A stretch of DNA of 64,000 nt from Synchiropus splendidus (lineage: Eukaryota; Chordata; Actinopteri; Syngnathiformes; Callionymidae). The stretch covers positions 16,682,501-16,746,500 of the forward strand of contig NC_071335.1 in assembly GCF_027744825.2 (NCBI RefSeq). The letters run 5' to 3'. Position 1 is the first letter of the stretch. Each line of letters starts with the position of its first letter. Made by a program: the position numbers and the translations under genes. A model generated the notes under the pieces. It was not told the origin of the DNA. It worked only from the letters and a program-made list of their open reading frames with translations, and did no database searches. Of this stretch, positions 49,997 through 64,000 are shown in pieces.

Positions 49997-50534
49997 CACT
50001 GCCTGTCCAAAAAAAGGGTCATACACTCTAATATTTCATTGGACCGCCTTTAGCTTTGAAAACGCTTTCGCTGTGGCATTGTTTCGATAAGCTTCTGCAA
50101 TGTCACAAGATTTATTTCCATCCAGTGTTGCATTAATTTTTCACCAAGATCTTTCACTGATGATGGTAGAGTCTGACCGCTGCGCAAAGCCTTCTCCAGC
50201 ACATCCCAAAGATTCTCAATGGGGTTCAGGTCTGGACTCTGTGGTGGCCAGTCCATGTGTGGAAATGATGTCTCATGCTCCCTGAACCAGTCTTTCACAA
50301 TTTGAGCCCGATGAATCCTGGCATTGTCATCTTGGAATATGCCCGTGCCACCAGGGAAGAAAAAAATCCATTGATGGAATAACCTGGTCATTCAGTATAT
50401 TCAGGTAGTCAGCTGACCTCATTCTTTGAGCACATAATGTTGCTGAACCTCGACCTGACCAACTGCAGCAACCCCCTACCTATTTGCTTAGTTAAATCCA
50501 GGTGGCGAGTTTTTTTTTTTGGCCAGGCATTGTG
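49997..50534 (-). mobile_element. Tc1-like transposon remnant (internally deleted)
   Basis: Short inverted ends, CACTGCCTGTCCAAAAAAA at 49997 and TTTTTGGCCAGGCATTGTG ending at 50534, flank 538 bp. On the minus strand 50050-50391 encodes the end of a DD34E transposase: [10 protein letters not shown] with one catalytic Asp, then [17 protein letters not shown] with the catalytic Glu. The N-terminal DNA-binding part and the first Asp are missing, so it is a deletion derivative. It lies just past afmid. Confidence 0.8.
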
Positions 50535-53500
50535 TCTACTTGTTACATTTAGAGACACTGTATTAATGGCATTTTGCGCACATGGTTACTGATTCTCTTG
50601 TATTTTTGCACTGGTTTGTTGTTTATATTGTGTCATAACTGTAAAAATTAAAGACAATCTACTCAACAAATGCTATATTGCCACAAACTTCTTGTGGGGA
50701 GTTGTGCTATAGGAACTACACTCAAAGGTTTAAATTAATATGTTTTTAACACAACATTGTTTGCTTTTGGATCTCATCTGTGGATTTGGCCAGTAACATT
50801 TTAGGAAATAAAAATTAAAAATAAAACTTTAAGTAATAATAATATATAATTCTTCTGCTGTTCATAAATTATTATTATTATTATTATTGAAAGTGTGAAC
50901 TTTAAGCTTAATTAAAAGTTAATTTTATTTAAAGTTCTTGTTAATTAAGCTGGTGTTAAGTGAATGAATGCTTCATAGACTGAATGAATACTTGTTTCAA
51001 GAGCGTGTATGTCCGTGTCAGAAGAACTCCGGCCTCCGTAGGAAGCCTCCTATGGAAATGGAACAGCCGACGATGACGTGGCTTCATGGAACTCCATCCC
51101 CGCGAGTGAACGGCGGACTGTCAAGCGCTGTAACACGAAGCGTCCAAAGTGTCACATAGCTATGGTTTTCATTTGGGATCACAAGAAACTCGGCTTCATG
51201 TAATGTATACAGTTAATTTCTTACAAACATTTCCAATGCCATTGCTTTGTAGTTTCTACACAGAAACATTTGCCTGCTAATGCTAGCCGCATGCTAACTG
51301 TCAAAAGTTTGAGTCAGGATGTTTGTATAACTGTAAACATTGCAGGTTTTATAACGTCACGCTGACAGTATTCTTGTTATTATCGTTGTTATTATTGTTA
51401 TTTTCAACTCTGTGATAGGCGGTTGTCGTCGAGAGCATCGATGTTTGACCAGTTACCAGTCCTCGTAGTAGCAGGGTTTTGATACTAACATGAGCTAGTA
51501 TTCTAACCACTTGCTGGAGAGCTGGTGAATGTTTTCGCTTGTTCTTCCCGAGGAAGTCCGTAACTGCTTAGCAGAAGTGTCGCTTGGTGTTGGATGCAAC
51601 TAGTGGAACGTTGTTCCGTTACTAGTCCCGTTTGATAACACTGTCTTATTACCGTGTAATTGCTGTGTTTCCCGCTTGGGGAGTGTAGTAGGAATGGATT
51701 CGGAGGCGGCCACTTTTGAGATTGCATCACGCGAAAAGACAACGGAATATAATGTTTCAGTATGTATAGTTTGGATTGCAGTAATATAAAAATTAAAAAA
51801 AATCACATAATCTCAATTATTTTGATGGAAATTTTTGAAAAAACTGAACTTCAAAAGGTGTGGCTTTACATACACACTATATATTTTTTTATTTATTGTC
51901 TTTATTTTTACAAAAAAAAGTAATAGAACTGAATTCTTAACATTGTCGGTATCAAAGTCTGCAAATAATAGAGAATCTGAAGCAAATAATAAGAATAAGA
52001 ATAATAGAAATAAATATTTTGTATTTCTGCCATTTGCACAGTCAATGCATGGGGTGTCTAAACATGTTTTCCACCACTGTACACCACTGTACACAGAATT
52101 CACATTTAATAACCAGCCAACCTAAACTGCTGAGATGAAGTACGTATTCTTGGCCTGTCTAATTTTGTCTTATTCAGTGAAAAGAAAATTCTAAACTGCC
52201 CCTTTTTCTACAGTGTTATGAGCAGTAAAACTAAATGCGAGATTAAATTCTCATTTAAAGCATCATACTGGGGACCAATAAGGTTTGCACTTCTTCAATG
52301 AGAGGTCATTTGGGGATTTTCCTCAAGTCTCGTCTAGTCTTGACTTCCAGTCCAGACTATTTGTTCTATGTGTTGTTACCTCGCCTGCGGACGTTGTTTT
52401 TAATGCAGTTTGTCTGTGTTCAAAATTACTTGAAAAGTTATGGACAGATTTGTATGAAATTTATATGAATTGATTCAATGTCGGGAGTGATCCAGTGTGT
52501 TTTTCTAGTTTTTCACACACAGTGGTAGCAAAGCTAGCAGGCAGCAACACTCAGGTGGGTCAGTCATAGTCACTAACTTTTTAAAAGGTGCTGATAAAGC
52601 ACTCATCTCTGGCGTCAACAGGAAGTGAGTAATAAGATTCATTCACAAAAAGCGGGTTAGCAGATGTTCATTTTGCTTACCAAACACAGCACAACACTTG
52701 TGCATAAACACACAACAGATGACCTCACATGACGCACAAGTGTGAAATGGACAAGAAAACGGGGTCTTAAGAAGTAAAATCGAGCAGACCATCAAAGGGC
52801 TTGGCATCTTCACCAGCGCTGGGAGCTGAATGGACTTGTTAATCACTTAGCAAAACACTTCCCACTCAATTCATTCCACTTCTTCTTGGGCAAACACTTG
52901 TACACTGTGAGATCAAACAGGAAAAGAAACCTGAGATGGAGAACCGGAGGGAAAAGGAGGAGACTCAAAGAGATTGTAATCAGATATTCATGCGGGACGG
53001 AGCTCTGTGGGGACGAGGAGTTTGTCACAGGATGCGTGCGAGAGAGACTGGCATGACGATTACAGAGCCTTCTGAGCTGAGGAGACGAAAGACGGGTGAA
53101 TAAACGCATTCCTCATACAAGCGGGGCCGTGTTCAGTACTGTGCTGCTTGGCGACGGGAAATATGGGCCATGTATACAATAGTGACAATACGGGCATTAT
53201 TTCCTGGCGGTGCCACTGCTGTGTGGAAGCATATGAAATGAGCAGTTGAAGTGGAGATGCATGTTTTTTGGCTCATTTCTCCGTCATTTGCCACAAGTAC
53301 TTGTAAATACCGTTTGATCAAGCATGAAATCAATCATTTAAATTGACTACAAATAGGCTTTGGGATTTGCACCGTCGTGAAAAATATATATTCAGAAAGA
53401 TCTGTTTTCCAGGGAATGTGACACAACTCTTCAAAAACTTGATTTACTCTCTGTAGTGTAGCTACATGTTTATTTACAACATAGTTGCGGATTATTTATG

Positions 53501-53890
53501 ACCAATATAAAAGATTTTAGCTGCAATGCAGCTTTTGTTGATGTGTTTTATTGCGAAATGTTAGCAGAGCTGCCGCACCTATTGCTAGCAGCTGTAATAA
53601 CTTTCTGTTAAAGTAAGACATGCAGAACAACCTGAGTAACCCACACTCTTCTTCTAAGTGTTGTATAGTATTTTCATATACTTGCTCACACAAACTTAAC
53701 ATCAACTAATGGGACTCTGCCACCATTTTCTTAAATTGCAGGCTTTTATTTACGCCTCTCTTTAGACAATACAGTACAGACAATACTCTATAGTGTCTAA
53801 ATCATTTTATCAGGGTTAGGGTTAGGGTTATTAATTCAAACCTTATGTAATCTACGTGACACATTTCTTCAGTGAAACTGTATTTTAAAC
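50535..53890. other. Intergenic region between afmid and cant1, no gene seen
   Basis: AT-rich, with an (ATT)n run near 50870-50888. A more GC-rich island at about 51000-51160 could be a promoter or untranslated first exon of cant1, but I see no firm splice evidence. A long A/T stretch at 51785-52130 is open in both directions and looks random. Confidence 0.4.
53814..53832 (+). repeat. Short (GGGTTA)3 telomere-like repeat
   Basis: Three head-to-tail telomere-type units inside ordinary sequence. Too short to indicate a former telomere. Confidence 0.8.
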
Positions 53891-53894
53891 TGTC

Positions 53895-54170
53895 AACATG
53901 TTTTATGAACCATATTCAGTGCTGGGCTCAGGGGTGTTGCTTGCTGCATGGGCTCTGGCTGTTGCTCCAGTCCACAAAGTTCTGAGCAAGAATTCCCCCA
54001 TGCTATCGAAGATGCATCCCATAATCTGGGCGTGACCGGTCTGTGTGAGGTGTGGAGGGCGAAAAGGAACGGTGACAGAACAGGTCTGTGGGGTGCACCA
54101 CTGCTGCTCAACCAAACATGTGTCACATATTCTGACCTTGCTGGGAGGTGACCTGTAATGCACACCACTG
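53895..54170 (-). pseudogene. Degenerate LINE reverse transcriptase fragment
   Basis: On the minus strand SSSGAPHRPVLSPFLFALHTS resembles the SGAPQGTVLSPFLFTLYTS motif of Rex/CR1-like fish LINEs. A little further on a different frame reads CIFDSMGEF and then FVDWSNS, similar to what follows the catalytic Asp pair. Frame changes make it dead. Not related in sequence to the Tx1-like LINEs at 5-16 kb. Confidence 0.45.
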
Positions 54171-54892
54171 GTACCGGATCACTGGTTGCACAGTGTCAAA
54201 AAACGTGACCTCTCCAGGTGCGTGGCAGCTCAGTGCAGCAGGTGGATGATGGGATCAGTTGCCTACATGACTATGTGCATCATCAGTTCATTCAGTTGCA
54301 TAACCGCTCTCCTTTTGTCCTTAAAACTTCATCATCTGAGATGAATGGAAAGTCAACAAGGCCGTGCATGCTGAGGCAGAAACCCGTACGCTCAAAACAT
54401 CGGACTTCCTGAGAATAGGGAAACTTTTTTTTTTTGTGAAGACACAATCGCTTCAAAAGTTCCTAGCTCTAAAGAGAAGACTGTCAGATTCCAAGTAACA
54501 CCATGTGAATCAAGGGCCTTAAAACGACAACAAAGTCTCACAAGCTAGTCAAACAAGAACAGGCATGTTCTGCTCCTTATGTTTGCTGACATCAATCATA
54601 GACATTAGTGTAAGCAGTCTGGTATTGCCATACACAGGCTGAGAGAACTGCATGCACAAGCTGTTGTAAAGAAGCAGTGTGTGAGAGTTGACTGGCTAGG
54701 TGTCGTGTCAAAGCTCATGCCAGGGAACATCTGGGTCCATTTTATTTGGAGCCTCTCTTTGGACCAAAGAGGTTTCAGATGCGTGAGAAATGTATGAAAG
54801 GCGGTGACATGTTTTTCTCTCTCTCACCTACAGACTCCTCTTCCAGTCAGCAACAAGCCAAGTGTAGCGGCGGCGATGATAAGGACACTTCC

Positions 54893-56320
54893 ATGACCTA
54901 CCTAGGTGTTTCACTGCGAGGCCTGTCTCTGGCCTGGTTGTCCATGACACAAGCTGCCACCCCGGACACGCGCTTCCACCCAAAATGGAGGGTGATCATG
55001 TTGGTCTCCCTGCTGGCTTTCCTGCTGACGTTATTCCTGCACAGAACGGTCAGCAACAGGGACCTGAGTGGCGGAAGTCACGTCAAGACGGACACTTTTC
55101 ATTTACACCCAAATGGAAGGAGTCATGACATATTCAAGGACTCGGCCAGACGAGACCATCGGAGAACAGAGAGGGTTTATAATGCTACTTACCCACTGAG
55201 TCCTCCTGTTAAGACGCCGCTTGGTCTCAGATACAGGATAGGCGTCATTGCTGACTTGGACACTGCGTCACGTAGCGCCAAAGATCAGACGTGGTTCAGC
55301 TATATGAAACTTGGATACTTGACTGTGTCTGCTAGCGCTGACCACCTGGATGTGGAGTGGGACACTGACACGGTGACTCTGGAGAGTCACCTGGCTGAAA
55401 AAGGACGAGGTAGTAGCGAACAAATCTGGTAGTTGCTGAAGGAACTCGGGTTTAACTGACTCCCTCCCCCTGCAGGCATGGAGCTGTCCGAACTGGTGGT
55501 GTTTAATGGTCATCTGTATAGTGTGGACGACCGAACGGGGGTGGTGTTCAGGATCGAGGGCAGGCAGGCCGTGCCCTGGGTGATTCTGCCTGACGGAGAC
55601 GGCTCTGTATCCAAAGGTCAGACGCAGGACTGCTTATTTGCGGAACTCAAACTGACCCATCCATGTGTGATGTGTGCAGGGTTCAAGGCCGAGTGGCTGG
55701 CTGTGAAGGACGAGCATCTGTTTGTGGGTGGTCTGGGAAAGGAGTGGACCACAACCTCTGGAGAAGTTGTGAACAACAACCCAGAGTGGGTGAAGGTCGT
55801 TGGTCACCATGGAGACGTTGAGCACGAGAACTGGGTTCCACACTACAACGCCCTGCGAGGGGCAGCTGGAATCCAACCACCAGGTTCATGACATTATTGT
55901 TTTTTTTCTCTTAACTTAGCCTCTCCTAACCTTGCTGACCTTTCTTCAGGCTACCTGATTCACGAATCGGCAGCATGGAGCGAGCGCCTCCAACGCTGGT
56001 TCTTCCTCCCCCGCCGTGCCAGCCACCAACACTACGAGGAGACCGCTGATGAGCGCCGGGCCACCAACCTCCTCCTCTCCTGCGCCGCCGACTTCAAACA
56101 CATAAGCGTCCGTCACGTCGGCCCGCTCAACCCCACCCACGGCTTCTCCTCTTTTAAATTTGTGCCGGACACTGACGATCAAATCATTCTGGCTCTCAAG
56201 TCTGAAGAGGATGCGGGAATGATCGCCACCTACATCATCGCTTTTACACTTGATGGACGTGTGCTGATGCCGGAGACCAAGATCGGGAATGTGAAGTTTG
56301 AAGGTTTGGAGTTCATTTAA
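54893..56320 (+). CDS. cant1: Calcium-activated nucleotidase 1
   Basis: Ca2+-dependent nucleoside diphosphatase (UDP, GDP) of the ER/Golgi, needed for proteoglycan synthesis; apyrase family. Exons: 54893-55409, 55476-55616, 55680-55883, 55950-56320, in frame for 410 residues (human 401). An N-terminal signal-anchor is at residues 34-49 ([16 protein letters not shown]), so it is type II. Conserved blocks include [89 protein letters not shown] and THGFSSFKF. The first coding exon follows a CACCTACAG acceptor at about 54834, so a non-coding exon lies upstream. I chose the ATG at 54893; an upstream in-frame ATG at 54746 lies before the acceptor. AATAAA at 57043. Confidence 0.95.
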
Positions 56321-57042
56321 ACTGACCCCATACTGGTTACAACATGTACTTCTAAATCTATATCTACTTTAGATGCATCATAGCGCCTTTAAAAGGTCAA
56401 ACATTTGAAGACTTATGCAAAGAATTCTGGGTAAAAAGGGATGAGAAACCTGGCCTGCTTGGTCAGACATTTCACTGTCTCAACTGAATGTCAATAATCT
56501 ACTTGATTTTAACCACCAACTGTGGAAGTTTAATGACACTGATTTATATTTATATTGATGCAATGTAGTCGCTGCTGTTGCGACGTCAATGTCTTACATG
56601 TGTGTTTGTACCTATTTAATACAGACCTTATTTTCAGATTCCTCAGTAATATATCTTTTGTACACTCGACTTGATTAAATGCCTTCAAGAGGAGACACTG
56701 CTTATTTTTGATGTGATCCATTGAAACGCATCTTAAGGTCCATTCCATTATCTCACTAAACTTTAGTATCATGTGTCCAGACATTTGGGTCACACTCATT
56801 CGGTACAACAAAAGCAGTGAATCTGTTGGCATTATTTCACCAGCTGAGCTTGTTTTGGACCTCAGAGTTTGGCCACATCTCGTGCACTAACTGGATTTAA
56901 CGCTCAACCTCCAACCCCTGAGCATCTGATACGTGTAGAGTATCAGACATTGTTTTGTCTCAGCAGCCTCAAATGACTGTTTACTAGATGGATGGATGGA
57001 TTTACCTTAAAAAACAACAATAATGTCGTAATGTGTGGGCTA

Positions 57043-57048
57043 AATAAA
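57043..57048 (+). promoter_or_regulatory. cant1 poly(A) signal (AATAAA)
   Basis: AATAAA about 720 nt after the cant1 stop codon and 75 bp from the opposing oga signal. Confidence 0.6.
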
Positions 57049-57121
57049 GATTTGATCATCGGGGGGTCAGTACTTTCATACCATCAAAGTCTGAAGTACA
57101 GAACCGAAAAATACTTCACTT

Positions 57122-57127
57122 TTTATT
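57122..57127 (-). promoter_or_regulatory. oga poly(A) signal (AATAAA, minus strand)
   Basis: TTTATT on the plus strand, about 50 nt past the oga stop codon. Confidence 0.6.
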
Positions 57128-57177
57128 AAGAATTTCTGGAAGCTGTTGAATTTAAATGAAAAAAGAATCTGATCTGG

Positions 57178-62290
<5,113 letters not shown>

Positions 62291-63062
62291 GATCCGTCAA
62301 ATGTCCACCCGTCACGGTTGTTTACAGTCCAGTCCCGCTGTCACGGCTCAGTCTTCGGTCAATTACCGTCATGCGCATGCGCCGGACACTTGATTAAATT
62401 TTCGCCAAGTGCTGATCTCAGTTGCAGAATGGAATAATAGATGTAGATAACTTTGCAATAAATGGACTTTGACTGGAACTGGGGTTTCGATTCAAGTCTG
62501 AGACACGTTATGAGCGCGTCTACCGGGTCTCGTGTCTTAAAGGAACAGACTCGCGGACGTTTAAAGGGCCAGTACACTGTAAATAAACGCGATCGGAGTG
62601 AATAGGTACCATAATACCGTGTTTGCTTGGTTTCACTTTGAAATCTTAGCGGATTCTCTTGAATTTATAAAATGCTGTGACTACACTGAAAGCGATCATA
62701 ATTTTTAATCACCTCTCTCTGAATTAAATTCACCTATTTAACAGTTTTGGTGCTTCTTGTATGATAGGATTATTTTACATAAACGTTTTGGGCAAAAAGC
62801 CCCATTAATTTCAGGCAATTTCAGGCATTTTCCACTAAACACTCCTCTCACCATCATTCGCAGAATCTTAACAACAGCCTCAAACATTTATTTTTCACAT
62901 ATAAAACGTACATACAAAACAGTGTTAGTGCTATGGAATGGAGGACAACCAAAGAAAGTGATTTAACTTACACTTGCTGACATGAATAATTGCTACAAAA
63001 TTACAGAGGAAAAGGCTCAAAATGAAAACACGTATTTCCAGGAACTTCTTTGTCACTTGTGT
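62291..63062. promoter_or_regulatory. oga upstream region / pprc1 3' UTR
   Basis: The oga promoter must lie here. The 62170-62380 part is GC-rich around the first exon and has no TATA box. TTTATT at 62887-62892 is an AATAAA signal on the minus strand, probably for the pprc1-like gene. Confidence 0.45.
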
Positions 63063-63964
63063 TCAGCACTGAGCCGCTGCCTCCCTTTTTCCTCTCTGGG
63101 CTTCTTTCAGCAGAGAATCAAAGTCCAGTTCCTCGAATCTGCTCCGAGCTGGAAACAAGTCTGGACCTCTGTTTGCATCTGGAAAAGAAGAGGAGGATAA
63201 TAGGTCACGATTGGATTCTAAAACTTGTTTAATGTCTTCTCCACAGTTACTGTGTCATCCAGCCGGCCCGCCTTATTTTAGTACAACTATGTTTTACTGT
63301 TTGGGTTCACATTTTTGATTTTGGTAAGCACTGTCGACCACAAGCTGTTGGAATACATCAGAAAAGGCTGAGACAGTCATGTAGGTGACGTGAAGCATTT
63401 ATGATATAAGATGTTATAATTCTGCTTTATTTCCAGTTATATGGTTTAACTTCAATTTAGTTCAGAGTTATACCTAAATCAGCATAGCTTGATTTACAAA
63501 ACTGCCTCCTTCCACCGAAGCAGATGTCAAATGGCAGCTCATCAGGCCGCCGCAGCTTCACACCGTTGTCAATAGCCGAAAAAGCATCCTGCGTGTGGAA
63601 GAAAGTCACAAAGCCGTAATGGTCGCTGCAAAACAATAAATAAAAATATGAGAACGCAATCAACCCGAAAAACAAAACATACAAACAAGTTCACAAACCC
63701 TTTGTCTCTGAAGTGCAGGGACACACATTCCACCTCGCCAAACTGAGAGAAGCGCTCTCTCAGTTCATCGTGGGTCATGGACCGGCGAATGCGGCCGACA
63801 TAAACCACCCTGCGCTCGTCCTGTGTGTGGGTGGGGAACTGTCATAATGTAGCAAGTGCAAACAAAGGATTTCCTACATCATTTCTGTTTCACTCACAAT
63901 GGCTTTGAGTTTCTGAAGGCTCAACTCGTGTTCCCGTTGCAGTTTCCTGCTCTCTCGACTGCTC
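63063..63964 (-). CDS. pprc1: PGC-1-family transcriptional coactivator, C-terminus (probably PPRC1), partial
   Basis: Coactivator for nuclear-encoded mitochondrial genes. Four terminal exons, minus strand: 63898-63964, 63699-63820, 63474-63625, 63063-63178; the 5' part lies outside the window. The RRM starts RRVVYVGRIRRSMTHDELRERF; its RNP1-like segment is DHYGFVTF across the intron at 63625/63699. The family's CFGGRRQFCKSSYADL follows, then RFEELDFDSLLKEAQRG, the end motif of PGC-1 proteins. CFGGRRQFCK favours PPRC1 over PPARGC1A (which has Tyr-Phe-Cys-Gly at this place), and PPRC1 and OGA are also neighbours on human 10q24. The gene reads toward oga on the same strand. The stop follows AAAQC. 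Confidence 0.88.
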
Positions 63965-64000
63965 CTGAATAGATCAGAGAAAACACCAGTTTATTAGTCG

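Noticed and set aside
51835..52125. Overlapping 96-codon frames on both strands
   Set aside because: AT-rich sequence with Lys/Asn or Phe/Leu-rich translations on each strand and no homology.
53814..53832. Telomere-type repeat as sign of a chromosome fusion
   Set aside because: Only three units; common by chance and no subtelomeric repeats nearby.

Overview
This window is vertebrate nuclear DNA, almost certainly from a teleost fish. It has intron-containing genes with GT/AG junctions, replication-dependent histone genes with the animal 3' stem-loop, Tx1-like LINEs, hAT, Tigger and Tc1 DNA transposons, a fish-type NLR remnant, and a gene order (syngr2, tk1, afmid, cant1) matching human 17q25.3. 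I could not fix the species.

Region 1 (1-29.7 kb) is a replication-dependent histone cluster with 13 intronless genes: three each of H2A, H2B, H3 and H4, and one H1. All are open, and each is followed by a 16-nt histone stem-loop. Order: H2B+, H3+, H4-, H3-, H2B-, (transposon block), H2A+, H4+, H3-, H2B-, H2A-, H1-, H4-, H2A-. The H2B/H3 pair at the left edge and the H3/H2B pair at 23.0-24.8 kb are inverted copies of each other, including promoters.

Region 2 (5.5-15.7 kb, inside the cluster) is a nest of Tx1-like LINE copies. An old element X was split by element B (12-bp target duplication). The 5' leader of B was split by a 5'-truncated, nearly intact element A (9-bp target duplication). 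The leader of B contains a piece of a histone H4 gene: a 14-nt leader match, then the first eight codons. This is the most unusual feature of the window. At 17.7-19.7 kb lies a Tigger-like element with a hAT transposon inside it.

Region 3 (29.7-35.3 kb) is gene-poor, with a Gypsy-type integrase remnant, a degraded NLR-like gene, a non-autonomous repeat and a LINE-tail-like piece.

Region 4 (35.5-64 kb) holds ordinary housekeeping genes: syngr2 (+), tk1 (-), afmid (+), cant1 (+), an O-GlcNAcase gene (-), and the 3' end of a PGC-1-family coactivator, probably pprc1 (-, running off the right edge). I built exon models by hand from splice sites; all keep frame throughout. tk1 and afmid diverge from a shared upstream region. 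The cant1 and oga genes converge with poly(A) signals about 75 bp apart. The histone genes and tk1 are both S-phase-linked chromatin and DNA-precursor genes; the other genes have unrelated roles.
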